Shown here: piece by piece, positions 36,346 to 48,789 of the stretch
Position numbering within the stretch: the first letter of the stretch is position 1
Layout: each line of letters starts with the position of its first letter
Source: Gigaspora margarita
Taxonomy: Eukaryota > Glomeromycota > Glomeromycetes > Diversisporales > Gigasporaceae
Assembly: GCA_009809945.1 (NCBI GenBank)
Contig: WTPW01000779.1
Location: 30,384 to 94,383 of the forward strand
Reading direction: 5' to 3'
Length of the DNA stretch: 64,000 nucleotides
The notes under the pieces: model-generated
Database searches by the model: none
Told to the model about the DNA's origin: nothing
The model's input: only the letters and a program-made list of their open reading frames with translations
Program-made: the position numbers and the translations under genes

Positions 36346-37191
36346 GTGTGAGAAATCTGAAATTCATGTATTGAGAACTAGTACTTACATACATTGTGAG
36401 AGGCTACAGGACCCTAGTCCCTTAGAAATAACCATTTTTATTTTTTCTTTTTTTTCTTTTCTTATATGTATTACCCTTTTCACTATATTCTTGAAGTACG
36501 TAGAAGGTACTAGAACTTTAAGACTAAGTTTAGTGTATAATACTATAGTTCCCTAATATAGTATAGATCGTTAACTGTTTCAACAAATATATCAAAGATA
36601 TCAAAAATATCAAATATATTTAATATATCAAATCTGGTAAACTTGTAGTACTAGAAATTTTGTAGCAATAATACCAAAGATGCAGTAATATAAAAGTTTA
36701 AATACCTGACCTTTTTTATGTGAAATAAAAGACAACACAAGTAGAGTTCAGATAACTTTCAAAATAAGAGTAGAAGTGTTAGTAGTTGTTTCTCTTGAAA
36801 TTTCCAATTGAAAAGTATATTAAAGTCAAATGTATCTTCAAAAATCCAATATTATCGTATACCAAAAATCCATTATTGTAGTGTCATAATCCTGAGAGTA
36901 TCGAAAACCCAATTGAAGTAGTAAAAAAATAAAAGGCTTAGTAATCAACAAACCAATTTATATAAAACCCCAAATTGATTAGATCATTGAAACCTTGTTT
37001 ATTGTACAATTAACTACTCCACAAATTAATTTCTGAACTCCACAACTATGTCAAGCCTGATTGACAACCTGATTGCTCTTGTCCTGTGATATCATGAACA
37101 AAGTTCACGACTAAAATTGACCACTTCCATCTAAGCAAAGAGAAAGACATTAACTATTGCCTACCGAAAAGAAGAAAGTAATACTGAAAAT
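36346..37191. other. Gene-free stretch
   Basis: No gene or clear element is seen. A 71-residue frame at 36341-36556 is not similar to anything I recognise. Confidence 0.45.
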
Positions 37192-37508
37192 GGATCCGTA
37201 TTATTTTGCCAACAATCACTTTACCGACATAACATTTCACCGACAAATATTTACTGACAATTTCATTTTACTGACAGTTTGTTTCACTGAAGCTCATTTT
37301 ACCGAAAAGTTTTTTTTAAAAAACATGCTAACTTTAAACCTAATTCTACCCTGACCCTACCCTAACCCTAACAACAATGAACAGAATTACTTTGTCAGTG
37401 AAATGAGCTTTGGTGAAACAAACTGTCAGTAAAATGAACTTGTCAGTGAATATTTGTCAGTAAAATGTTATGTCGGTGAAGTGTTTGTTGGCAAAATAAT
37501 TGCCACCC
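37192..37508. mobile_element. Foldback MITE with 9-bp target duplication (Mutator-like?)
   Basis: Two ~115-bp inverted arms consist of repeated ACTGACA / TTTCACCGAC words (TCAGTGAAATGAGCT opposite AGCTCATTTTACCGA). ACTGAAAAT stands directly outside both ends (37183-37191 and 37509-37517). The spacer between the arms contains CCCTACCCTAACCCTAAC, a telomere-like motif. Nine-base duplications are typical of Mutator-like elements. Confidence 0.8.
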
Positions 37509-37724
37509 ACTGAAAATATATAAGAGCAAATACTTATCTTATTTGGAACTGCTACAGCAAGACTTTAAGCCCTAACCCTCAGACCAAGTCAATCCCCACC
37601 TCTATCCTGCCTACCACGTTAGGATTTAAGCCTTGTAGATATATAGTATTAGTAGTTTAGGGTAGAATATTAGTTAGTTTTAGATATTTTTATTAATTAG
37701 GTACAGCCTACGCCCTCACAACGT

Positions 37725-38140
37725 ACATACACCGACTTTTTAAGAAAAAAAATTAAAGGCATATTATAATAGTAGACAAATAATCTCAATAAATTTAATT
37801 ATTACATGTAGTTTTTTTTTTTGGTTCTTTTTTTTTCTTTTTATTGTTCGTAGTTTTATAGGTTCCCCGTAAAATTTTAGTTGAGGGCTTAGAATATTCA
37901 TTGTTATTGTAAATTTCCTAATTTAATAATAATTGGAAACTGATTTTGGGGAAATGCAACTGGATACAAGGCAAACGTTGCTAGTGTAGTTTCCAAAGAA
38001 ACTATGTTTTCTTCTAATTAATCAACATGTATAAAGGTAGGCACTCACCTTGGCTTGGAGGGTAATCAATGTGCGCTCTCCCAAAATTCCCTCCAAAATA
38101 AAGATTATATAAATTCACTCTCCCTTTTTATATTAAATGC
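37725..38140. repeat. Dispersed segment, copy 2
   Basis: It is collinear with 35330-36085 and, beyond the AAACTGAT motif, with 40733-40920 (TATGTTTTCTTCTAATT, AATAAAGATTATA, AATTCACTCTC). It serves as the uninterrupted reference for insertions in the other copies. Confidence 0.65.
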
Positions 38141-38293
38141 CTAATAAATCATAAGCTTTCGATTTCCATAATTTACTGTCAAGTTCATGTGATCATCTAA
38201 TGTTAACCATCAGAACTAACTTGGCAAAACAATAATAAACCCTCAAAATGATGGTAGCATATGGTACCAGTTGTGTGAAATGAATGTTCACAC

Positions 38294-38548
38294 CAGTGTA
38301 TAAAATAGCATGATAAAAATCTGGATCTACCATTTTTTATATTGCATATACCAGTATTTTAAAATTGGGCCAGTGCAACAAATGGTGCATGATCCAGAAT
38401 TTTTTGAAGTAACCAGTGCGTGCATCTATGTGCCCCCAATGATCTGATGATCATTTTCTACTAATGCAGGTTTTTTTTTTTTGAACCAGTATTTTTTTAT
38501 ATAACAGGTGCATGTACCGGTAAATTAAAATTTCTATTTTAAACACTA
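38294..38548. mobile_element. hAT-type MITE, AGTGTTTAAAATAG family, copy 2
   Basis: Ends are CAGTGTATAAAATAG and CTATTTTAAACACTA. Flanks GTTCACAC and GTTCATAC match at 7 of 8. It is the inverted counterpart of 14074-14300. Confidence 0.85.
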
Positions 38549-38589
38549 GTTCATACACTCCTTCGATGTATCGTCAAAGTTAAATAAAG

Positions 38590-39210
38590 TCAGGAAGTTC
38601 GGGTCAGAAAATACTGAATCGGGTTATGACCTGTTGGCCTGGGTCATAACCTGGGTCAGCAGGTCATATGGAAAATCATAAAGATTTTAAAGTTAACGTT
38701 TAAAAAGTTAATATAACGACTTTTAATCAGAGCTATTAGGGTAGAGAGCAACATATACTCCAAATATTTAAGCAGAGCTTTTCTGGTTTTTTATTGAAAA
38801 ATTTTCCTACACAGCTCATAATTGAGTTCCATGTTATGGCGAGACCAACTGGATTCAGTGTTTTACATTACCCCCCCTCAGAGTCCTCCCCTCTCCCTCA
38901 TAGTAAAAAAAATTTAGATAAATATACATAGGGCTACAGGATATTTTAGAAAATTTTTATAGTCACAGAACAATTCAGAAAAAAATTTTACTATGTGAAC
39001 CACCCTCTCTCCCCTCCTCTGGGGGGGTAATGTAAAACACTGAATCCAGTTGGTCTCGCCTATTCATGACCCGTTTGACCCATATATCGATATTTATAAG
39101 CAAATTGTATTTAGGTAGGTTTCGAACTCTGACCCGTTGACTCAGGTCAGAGCAATTTCCCATGACATGTGGGTCAGATGACCCGCGCGAGTCTCCTTGA
39201 TCTAGATATA
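38590..39210. mobile_element. GACCCGGGTCA-rich inverted-repeat element, copy 1
   Basis: Multiple GGGTCA / TGACCC words occur in opposite orientation near the two ends (GGTCAGCAGGTCATATGG on the left, CGTTGACTCAGGTCAGAGC on the right). They match the ends of the 50963-53793 element. The termini and target duplication could not be fixed. It contains the MITE at 38838-39060. Confidence 0.5.
38838..39060. mobile_element. MITE of the GGCGAGACC family, copy 2
   Basis: A ~37-bp perfect or near-perfect terminal inverted repeat starts GGCGAGACCAACTGGATTCA. TAT flanks both ends. The interior is the inverse of the copy at 4070-4311, including GTCCTCCCCTC and ATACATAGGGCTA. Confidence 0.85.
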
Positions 39211-39588
39211 ATGTATTCTTTAAATTAGAATATAGAAAGCAAATCTCTAGGAACTGGGAATAGGTATTATACAAAACAAGAGTTGGTGTCAATTTCAAAG
39301 GACTTTGTGAGTCGTGAAGTGCTATGAGAAGAAATAACTGCTGTATGACTAGAAGGAATTTATTTAAAAATTAGTCAACTCCAAATTGATACATTGTTTA
39401 ACATAACATAATTTTTTGCAAGAGGGAATAAAAATCAACAACAAAAAAAAATACAGTGATTCTATTTGCTGAAAAAAATGTAAAAACTGTTAAAAGCCGA
39501 TACTGCAATCTAATTAGTATTTATTTTATGTCTAAATTTTAGATAAAAAGAACATAAAGCATTTGACTATATGCTGGTCATGTTAATA

Positions 39589-39796
39589 GAATGTAAGCTG
39601 CTGGCTGAGGGACAAGTTATGGAAATTATGATAGTTAGGTGTAAAGGAAAGGCATATAGTTTAGTCTAGCATTGTCTAAGCTGGGTAGAATGTAAGCTGC
39701 TGGCTGAGGGACAAGATATGGAAATTATGATAGTTAGGTATAAAGGAAAGGCATATAGTTGCAGAAATTTATAGTCTAGTATTGTCTAAGCTAGGA
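39589..39796. repeat. Two-copy tandem duplication (~100 bp unit)
   Basis: AGAATGTAAGCTGCTGGCTG through GGAAAGGCATATAGTT is repeated once with few changes; the second copy carries a short extra GCAGAAATTTATAG. It is non-coding. Confidence 0.9.
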
Positions 39797-39929
39797 AGAT
39801 TTAATTGCATACCCATTGAATATTAGGTTCTATCGCATACTCTCCAATATAAGGTATTAAATTAGAATTTTTACAATTGTATTCACAGAAACTCATGTAT
39901 AAGAAGGTGAGTATTTTATGGGTATTTGT

Positions 39930-40920
39930 AGCTATTTTAGTTGAGTTTTAGATTATGCATTGTAATTGTAAATCCCTTTAATTTAGTAATAATTAGAAAC
40001 TGAGTTTGGAGAATATAATTGTGTTTCAAGTATAATTGACTCGATTATATAATGATCGATCATTGATTGAGTTAAGTTAATGATTGAGTATAATGTCATA
40101 AACTCGATTAAAGATAGAGTTTAAATTTGTTTTGCTATCTAATCTGAAATAAAAGATTTTATTGGTAGATCGCAGTTAAAGAGAACAAAAATTGATAAAC
40201 CTAATAATAAACAAAATCAGAAATTTATATGTTTTTTCTATAGTGTAGAAATGGGGCTTGCTTACATATAAAAGTATTTTTTTATTAAGTAACTCTTTCT
40301 TGTTGCTTAATTGAAAGTTGTGGAGCTAATTCTTGTGATTCTAATGGCAGTAAAATCATCTAAACCAGTTTGATAAATCATAAGATATGAGTATTTTTCA
40401 ATTGTTTACTATAGAGTTTTCCTTATGAATTGAAGCACATAGCGTTCCACTTACTATATAAGGTAATAGTCACATGCCCACCAATTTTTACTATGAAATT
40501 TGTTACCTTTAACTGCGGACTACTAATTAATTAATAAGTTAGAGTTCTATTTATACACAACCAATAATTGTTCTGATTATTAATATATTTATGTACTTGA
40601 GCCTATAAATTTCATAACTGATCGATTATACTCGACCAAGAATGTATAATCGAATTTTAATAGATCAAGTAAATTCTTTTTAGTCAATCATCGATTAATA
40701 TTTTTTTGTCGAGGCCATTGACTAGTTTCAAGAAAAATGTAGTTAGTATAGTTTTCAAGAAAATTATGTTTTAACTGATAGTATGTGAGTTTTCTTCTAA
40801 TTATCAGCATATATATAAAGGTAAATACTCACTTTCTCAACAAAACCAATGTACACTTTTCTAAATTTTCTACAAAATAAAGATTATACAAATTCACATT
40901 CTAACCCTAACCTAAAGTGA
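39930..40920. repeat. Dispersed segment, copy 3, split by a hAT-type element
   Basis: TTTTAGTTGAG...AGAAACTGA (39935-40005) and the later part from 40733 match copy 2 in one piece. The 694 bp between them is the hAT-like element at 40031-40724. Confidence 0.6.
40031..40724. mobile_element. hAT-type element with exact 8-bp target duplication
   Basis: GTTTCAAG flanks both ends exactly (40023-40030 and 40725-40732). The ends are imperfect inverses (TATAATTGACTCGA... and ...TCGAGGCCATTGACTA), and CGATTATA / TATAATCG and ATCGATC words recur inside. There is no ORF of note. Confidence 0.8.
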
Positions 40921-41188
40921 CCCTAATCCTAAATTTGATTGATGGTTGGTCACTTTATTTATCTCCGCTTTAGATATTCCCATTTTTGACTATTTTCTGT
41001 TGATCTTTTTTGCTTTTAGTAATATATTAAAATTTTTAAAAATCTTAGCTGTTCATAGATTGCTCAGGGTCCTCTTAGGACCTATGTTTGGTCAATTAAG
41101 TATGGCAAGCAACATAAGTTACACTATACAACAACAATTAAATTATAACATACTATACCTATTACAACTCTCATGGCATACTATCTTA

Positions 41189-41717
41189 GGGGGCATCCAT
41201 AAATTACGTTTCGCTTGAGGGGGGGGTCCCCCAAAATATAACGATTTTGCAATATGTAGGGGGGTCCCCCTAACATAATGCAATTTTTTTTAAAAATTTG
41301 TCTAAAACTTGATCCAGTGGTCCAAATGGATGCTTTGGTACCATTCGAACCTTCTCGAGGAGAGGATTCGAATGGTACCAATTTCATTTAATTTGGATCA
41401 CTGGATCACGTTTTATTAACGAAATACTATTGGTTACTATGTTTTCTTATAAAATTACTATAAAATCAATAGTATTTCGTTAATAAAACGTGATCCAGTG
41501 GTCCAAATGAAATGATTTTGTACCATTGGATTCGTCTCATAGAGACGAATCGAATGGTACCAAAATCATCCAGATTGGATCACAGGATCATTATATATTC
41601 AAGTTTTTGTAAAATTTTATATATAAACATACGGATTTTTAAAAAATTTTTTATATAGTAGAGGGGGGGGTCAAGAGCTACTATGTAGGGGTACATAACG
41701 TTATTTATGGATGCCCC
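41189..41717. mobile_element. PIF/Harbinger-like MITE with nested palindromes
   Basis: Ends are GGGGGCATCCATAAATTACG and CGTTATTTATGGATGCCCC, flanked by TTA on both sides. G-runs with GGGGTCCCCC follow the left end. The centre holds two head-to-head copies of a GATCCAGTGGTCCAAATG unit, each with its own hairpin around GGTACCATT, joined by inverted TTTCGTTAATAAAACG. A related unit lies at 7475-7600. Short frames overlapping it are spurious. Confidence 0.8.
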
Positions 41718-42068
41718 TTATTACTATATAGCATAATGGCACCGTGACCTAAGGATAGTATGACCTTCATGTTATACCTACAGTGCGCGAATTCTTTAAT
41801 CAGCGACTATAATGCACAAGCTTTAAAAGCTTATAAATAAAAAACTAAAGTAGTTATAAATCAAATCTCTTTATAGAATAATAAAATCAAACCTAAAGAA
41901 CAAAGTTATGAAGCTAATTTTTTAAATTACTTAGTATTTAATAGAGTTATTTCTTGTTAAAGTTAACCTAATTTATTACTTAAATTAAAAATTTGGCTGC
42001 TTTAATTTTGCCCAGAACTACTAATAAAATTCTTAATTCTGCCCAAAATTATTAAATAAAAATATACT
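41718..42068. other. Gene-free spacer
   Basis: I see no gene and no repeat of note. Confidence 0.5.
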
Positions 42069-42270
<202 letters not shown>

Positions 42271-42509
42271 ATATTTCTAATTTAATATATACTTATATTA
42301 ACCAATCATATTAGGTTATTTTTGTGTAATATGCCTCCAAATTTGGCCGCTATATTTATGACTTGTTGATTTAAGGGTTCGTGCACTGTATAATGTTGTA
42401 TATAGTTACTATTCAAAGAAATGTTTATTTACTATATAATATACAGTATTTAAAATTTTCACTAATTATGGATTGTAAATTGATGCAAACATATGTGTGT
42501 TTGTATCAA

Positions 42510-42808
42510 GGGTGCTGGTCAAAATCAGAGTCCCAACAGGTTAATTCTGACAAAAAAAATCCTGACAATAAAAATCATGACAACTATGACAACAAAACAT
42601 TAAATTTATTTAAGTTAGATTAGATTAGTCGATTGCCTAGATTAGGGTTAGAGTGAGCACATAGGTTAGGTTTGAGTTTAGATGATTTTATAATAAAGTT
42701 GCTCAGGGATAGCTTTTTTTTTTATTTTTGGCATTATTGATTATCAGGATTTTTTGATGGGATTATGACCTGTTGGGATTTTGTTTGTTGAAATTTTGAC
42801 CAAAACCC
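42510..42808. mobile_element. Foldback MITE, GGGTnnTGGTCAAAAT type
   Basis: Ends are GGGTGCTGGTCAAAATCAGA and its inverse ATTTTGACCAAAACCC. Arms contain matching CCCAACAGGT / ACCTGTTGGG and CCTGACAATAAAAATCATGA-type words. No clear target duplication. Confidence 0.7.
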
Positions 42809-43448
42809 ATATCTATTGCTATTTTTAATAATGTCTGTATTAGGAACAGCAATATTAGTGTACATATTTGGTACTACAAACATTGTTTAATATAAATTGT
42901 GGATGCTACCTAAAATAAATTTTTTTATTAAAAATAAAAAAGCTAAAAAAAATACAATAATAAATAGTACAATAGTTGTCAAATCATGATTTTTCTATAA
43001 AAGAACTCTCTTTAACTATTCTACTTTTTACAATTTATTTGTAATTTAAAGAGTTATAAAGATTTAATATTTATTTATATAAAAAATTCTTTAAACAATA
43101 GTAATATTTTGATATTACTAATTCAAAAAATCACCTATATGTTTGTAGTTTTAAAAAATATTAGAATTATTGAATGATAATTTAAATAACTAATTAGTCT
43201 TTTTTTTATTATGTGCCATCAGAGATCTCAATATCTTTCATATCGCTATTATGATGCTCTATTAAAAAAAAGTTAAATTTATGAAATATTAGAAAAATCA
43301 AAATTTCTATTACCCTAAAGGACCTCTTGCAGCATAAGTGACCGAACTTTATATTAACTATTTCAATTGATTAATAATCATTTTATTAAAAGGTCACTTC
43401 TGCTGCTATGATTTTAGTTTAGCTTATTAACTAATTTAAATCCATATA
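42809..43448. other. AT-rich gene-free spacer
   Basis: No gene or element is recognised. Confidence 0.5.
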
Positions 43449-44098
43449 CCGTATTACCGCGAAATAACGCGCACCTGCTCGTTGTTTCGATCACCTGTGC
43501 GCTATTTTGAGTGCGCACATGTGTGCTATTTTGAGGTAACCCGATTTTTTATCCTGTACCGGCGCTGAAAATCTAAACCTTAATATATATATATATAGAG
43601 GAACAATAAACCTATCGTTGAACTTCTACGTAGCGGTAGTAAAAAGCTAATTATTTATTTTTTAAAACCTGCACAGATATAAAGCATCGCATGTAGATTT
43701 TGGACCCATATTTCTTTGTTCTTTAGCATCATTAAGCAGCACTCTAAGGCCATTATAGTTCTAACTTTAAAAAGGATGTGCATAAAACATTCGTTTATTA
43801 TCAAAAATTATATTCCAGTATTAAAATCAAAAAGAATGGCCGTAATAATTTATTATCCTGCTAGGATAAGGGTAGCGATAATTGAACATTTAATAATAGT
43901 TATTCTTGAAGCAATTAAAGCTAAAAAGAATAAATATGAAGCATTCGTTGAACACTTTTATTCGATTATATNGNATTCTATATATGGTGCNNGCTATTTC
44001 NGGACGCGCATNNGNGTTATTTCGAAACCCAGTATGCTATTTTTAGGGGATGCGATTTTCAAAATAACGCCCATGATCGTTATTTCGCGGTAATACGG
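43449..44098. mobile_element. TA-flanked element with GC-rich TIRs (Tc1/mariner-pogo type)
   Basis: The terminal inverted repeat CCGTATTACCGCGAAATAAC and its inverse are bounded by TA on both sides. GCGC/GCGCAC-rich words follow inside each end. The interior plus-strand frame 43716-44093 (MFFSIIKQHSKAIIVLTLKR...) is open but shows no transposase motif. Clustered Ns near 43970-44015 fall in the right end. Confidence 0.8.
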
Positions 44099-44343
44099 TA
44101 ATAAGAAGAATTGAATTCCTCATTTAACTTATTTGCAAAACGTACATTAATTTGGAATTTAATAATTTTTATTCAAACAACAATATCAGCGTCACCAAAT
44201 TACAGCCAATAACTGATTATACCCATACTAAATTGGTGATTGTAAAATGAATATGATAATATAATGTATATCCTATATGGTCATACCAATAAATAAAGTA
44301 TCTCTAGATTGAAATATAAGAGTAAATTTCATGAATGTAAATA

Positions 44344-44609
44344 GTTGCTACATATAAAAGTCAAAAATTTACCAAATAAATTGACTTTTATACATTATGT
44401 TGTTCATGACAAATACATTTAGCCTGAAATTTGATCAACTAAATAAATATTTTTCCTACGACAAAACGCAAAATGGAAAAGGTGGATTAATATATTGATG
44501 AAGTTTTGTGTCAACCTCAGAATAAGTGCATTTGGCCATTCTGAACAGCTTTGCTTAATAAATAAGAATCAATTAATTTAATAAAATTTTGACTTTTATA
44601 TGTAGGAAC
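44344..44609. mobile_element. MITE with GTTGCTACATATAAAAGTC ends
   Basis: GTTGCTACATATAAAAGTCA faces the inverse TGACTTTTATATGTAGGAAC about 265 bp away. The related phrase CTTTTATATGTAGCAACTG occurs inside the MITE at 834-1153. The target duplication is not clear. Confidence 0.6.
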
Positions 44610-44811
44610 GATTTGAGTCGTTATTATGTAAAGTATATGTCATATACTGTATAAAGAAGATGGGAACAAAATTTTGAGATGTTGTGATTAAATGAAAGGT
44701 AACAGTAGGAGAGGAGGATTATTCCAGGTTTTAATTTGATAGCATATATAATATTAATTGTTGAAAAATCGAATCAGGGCCTCTGAAATATTTATGAATA
44801 GGTAAGGTTGC

Positions 44812-44982
44812 AATTTAATCCTTTTTGTCCGTTTTTTTTTTGATTCATAAAAAAAGGCACGTTTTTATTAGGGTTAGAAGGTTAAACCATATGGAGTTAG
44901 TATTAAAAAGTGGTCTTTTTTTTTATGAATCAAAAAAAAAAAAAAAAAAACTGGCCACGTGAATTAGAAAGGATTAGCATGC
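44812..44982. mobile_element. Small inverted-repeat element between 11-bp direct repeats
   Basis: GGTAAGGTTGC occurs exactly on both sides (44801-44811 and 44983-44993). The ends share TAATCCTTT / AAAGGATTA, and longer inverted arms are formed by a T run plus GATTCATAAAAAAA and its inverse. Confidence 0.7.
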
Positions 44983-45167
44983 GGTAAGGTTGCCTTTTGA
45001 AAAATTTTTAATGTAAGCTTAAACCTTATCTATCTATGAATATTTCAAGAACTTGATCATTAGCTTGATGAGATCTATGTACATGCACTTATTTTTCCAT
45101 CGAACATTCTCTGCCATGTTCCGTATAATTTATTGTTTACTACTAGTTACTTCATTAAACAATCAAA

Positions 45168-46523
45168 CTATAACTTACCGTAGCTATTTGATGAGTTGAC
45201 TGACTTAGGAAGATTTGAATACTTAAATGATCTACTTGTAAATACAGCTTACGGATGTTTCTTCGAAGTTGTTGATAGCGTTTGAGCAATTTTATCCGCA
45301 GTTTCAAATAATTCTTTACGTATATTTTCCTCTTCATTATTTGCACTAAATTTCAGGACCTTATGCCAGTAATACACTTTTTCTTTAATATCTTCAGCAG
45401 TCGGCCGATTAGAAGGATCAGCGTCATACACTGGTTAGCTAACTGAATATAACATTCTGGTGTTCCTTTAGCGAACTTAGGGCGCAAACCTTTACATATA
45501 TCATATGCCAGTTTCAAATCATGTGGAATATCTTTAAAAGGCTTAATGGCAGTAGTTATTTCTGTCATTAAAACTCCAAAACTATATATGTCTGATGCCG
45601 ACGTATATGGGTGTCCATTTAAAACTTCTGTAGCTATGTAAGGCAATACACCATAAACAGTATCTTCGGATGTTTTGCCAGATGGTTGGGATAAACCTAA
45701 ATCTGCGATGTATGATAATGCACAATCAAGAAACCCTTTGTTGCAAGATATTTCTACTATGAAGATCTCTATGAATGTATCCCTCTTGATGAATTTTTTG
45801 TAAATTATTAGCTATATTATATAGCAAGAACAATTTATCAGCCCATTTAAGTTGTTTAAAATTTAATGCAATATAACTTCGAAGATCTCCTTCATCAGCA
45901 AACTTTGTAACCATCACATAATCTTCTGTTCTCGGATTTTGTGTTATACCAAATAACTCTAGATTCGAGCATTTGAGATGACTTTTAATCTAAAATTAAA
46001 ATTGTTATAACAAAGATGGTGCAAGATATAAGATTGGAATAAAAATAATAAACATGAAAAATGATATGGTGCTTACTTCTTTTAAAAAATCGTCAGAAAG
46101 ATTTTGTGAATTTGTTAAATTTTTGAGAGCAAGTTTCTTTGGTAATCCTCGTGATTGTATCACATATTTTCCATTTTCGTCAGCTTTGATTTCTTTTAAT
46201 CCATTCGATAAAATTGCAGAATATACAGTACTGAATCCACCCCTTCCAATCTCTTGCATATCATTAAAATCTTCAAAAGGAATCCATTCAATTACTCCAG
46301 TATAACAATCCGTTAATAACCATAAATCTTTAAAAAATTCATCCAATGCTTCATTTCCAGTACCCATGAATTCTTGAATTAGTTTCTTGGGATCACATGA
46401 CTGACACCATGCCTTTGCTGTATTAAATTTTTTACGATTTTTGCATGTTCCATTTTCTACATTTCTTTTATCTTGGAATTCATCCAATTCAATTCCTTGC
46501 TGATTCTCATTATCAAAATACAT
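45168..46523 (-). pseudogene. Zinc-ribbon/TKL-like protein kinase 2, nearly intact
   Basis: The first exon (46523 to about 46077) encodes a zinc-ribbon-like start (CKNRKKFNTAKAWCQSCDP; the first cysteine pair is degraded to C-K-N-R), a Gly-rich loop IGRGGFSTVYSA and the VAIK-type lysine in KKLALKNL. An intron spans about 45990-46076. The second exon has VMVTKFADEGDLRSYI, a canonical HRDLHSRNIL catalytic loop, ADLGLSQ in place of DFG, ATEVLNGHPYTSASDIYSFG and the PSNRPTAEDI C-lobe. A one-base shift near 45745 (in AAAGGG) and another near 45430 break the frame, and a stop follows SKKHP. Because the catalytic residues are intact, these shifts could be assembly errors. A GGTAAG at the end may be another donor site. 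Confidence 0.8.
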
Positions 46524-48780
46524 TCTAATTTATAGCCAATATATAATTGAGATATTTAAAGGTTCCAACTCCTCAGCGTCACTGGTAATTGTAACCTATG
46601 GGTATAAAATAAAAAAAGGATCCAACCCGAATAAATCAAATTAATACCTATTGTATAATTTTCTTGTCAAATTTAAGTTGTGTGCGTATGCATGTGTACG
46701 GACGTACGATGATTTGAATGACCTTCCGCAAACAGTAATTCTAACTAAATAAGGGATGCGATGAGAATCATGGGAAGCGCGAATGCTCAGTCTCACCTCC
46801 AGATTATTCCAATACAAGGTATGTATGCAATACTTAATATATCATTATAAATAATTAGGGTAGCTGCGCGATGCAGTCATACTAGAACCAGGAACGTTGC
46901 ATTTTTGTATATAACACGTTATTGACACATTCCATACACTAATCGATATAAAAAATATTCATTATTCTGTTAAAGCGATGAAAAAATGTGCGACACTAAT
47001 CGATATAAAAAATATTTCGTATGTAGGTTATAAAACGACGAAAAAAGTGTATATAACTCGCAAAATCTTGTTTTTATTGTCAGATAATATTATTAATCAT
47101 GTAATACAATTGCATGGAATTTACTTTCATATACTCGATACTTTACATTACATGTAATTGTCTAAATTGATGTCGGATATGTATACAGTCGGTCAAGTAA
47201 TTGACATATGTGGCTTAATCTGTCAGACATGCTAAGCTAAAAGTGACGAAGCAGTTATCATTGCAAGATCAACTGATTTTATTGCAAAATCGCCTTTTAT
47301 GGTTAGTTTAGTGCTTTAGTTGAGGCTTAAGACGGTGTTTTGTTTTTTGGTTTCATTGCGATGATATAATTTTATCAAATTTGGGTTTCTATGAATAATG
47401 GTAAATAGGATATATTAAAGTAGGGCTAGGGGTATGAATAGAAGGCTGTGAGCATGCGGCTGTTAAGGGATAAGTTTATATAAGCTGTTTTTTTTTTTTA
47501 TAATATTTTTCATTTGATTTCGTTTAATAATAGAAACCAGCGCACTAATAATCAAAAGCAAGATTTTGCTGATACCATTCTATATGGCGGTTAACCATAT
47601 TAAATAAATATTAAATAAAAAAAAACCAATAAAATCGAATTAATGTATCATGACTACGTTCCTGGTATGCATTTTTTTATTGCACCACTAAGAAATCGCA
47701 CTATTTAAACGCGCATGAAAACATATTCTACGTACTTTATACTCCGTTCCTGGAAACCATACTCTTTGTTACTGGCATTGGTGCAAAATGTCAATACCTA
47801 TACATTTTATTAAACAAACACTTTATTCATTTCTGGATAATTTTCATCGCCTGGCGAAGAAGAAAAAATTATTTTAAAAAATTGTGGGATAATACGGAAT
47901 CTTCCAAATCTATTTAATTATGCAAAGTTTTAAAGGCTTTAACCCAGCTCATTTAGAATGTAAAGTTAAAAAATGAATCCAAATCAGAAAATGCAACAAC
48001 GATCCAACCCACAATCATTTTATTAGTAAAATCACTTATTTTAAATGGCATTATAGGAAATATTCAATAATAACATCAGCAATTTAGAAATTACTTATTC
48101 CCCTCAGATCGGTGCACAGGACATGAGCTTAGTCTTTATAACATGGAGTTCAAGGTACTGAAAGATTGTGAAAATTTAGTTTCAATCGACGAGGCGGTAA
48201 CATAACTTGGTCTTGGACTAGTCGTACGCCGAATTTTCTTAATTGTCGATCATAACTGCTGCGAATTCGAACGGTTAAGGGTATGATCGGCAGGATACAG
48301 TATCCAAAAATCAACATCGAAGGTTACACATTAACCAAATTAGTAATTTCAAGCGTGTCAACAAATGTATGCATTGTGACTTATATAATGCCTATCAGTT
48401 TTTTTTTAAATTTTTGTGAATTTGCGAAATTTAAAAGCATAACCCCCAAGAAGTCAAATATAAAAATTTCAAAATGCAAAATTTAGAAGACCAAAAACCA
48501 GAAGATTTCTGTGGCAAAAAACGAAAAGCAAAAAATCAAAGGACTGAAAAACAAAAAGAACAAAAACTTGACTATAAGAGTATGACTTTTTATTAGCATC
48601 TTATAAAATAGAAATTCTATATTTAATAATTGGGTTTTCTAGTTCTCTATTCTTATTTTCAAGAACGAATAAGTAGGACTTACTATGGGTTTCTAATCCA
48701 TAACAAGGAAGAAATTATCTCCTCTAACTATACCATAGATCATTGGCATAGAAAGATGATCATTGGTTCAGTCAGTTTAT
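46524..48780. other. Upstream of kinase 2; gene-free, small repeats
   Basis: No gene is recognised. A two-copy tandem repeat at about 46960-47055 shares ACACTAATCGATATAAAAAA and CGATGAAAAAA. A CCAGGAACGTTGCAT phrase near 46895 has an inverted counterpart ACGTTCCTGGTATGCAT near 47655, which may mark the ends of an element of about 770 bp. A 67-residue frame at 48283-48486 is not recognised. Confidence 0.4.
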
Positions 48781-48789
48781 AAAAGCTGC

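Noticed and set aside
37350-37380. CCCTAACCC motif as a telomere
   Set aside because: Only a few units within a MITE loop in the middle of the window; not a chromosome end.
38975-39298. 107-residue minus-strand frame
   Set aside because: It spans the MITE 38838-39060 and its host repeat; no recognisable domain.
43716-44093. 125-residue frame in the TA-flanked element as a transposase
   Set aside because: No DDE or helix-turn-helix motif is visible and it ends in the TIR; kept only as part of the element.
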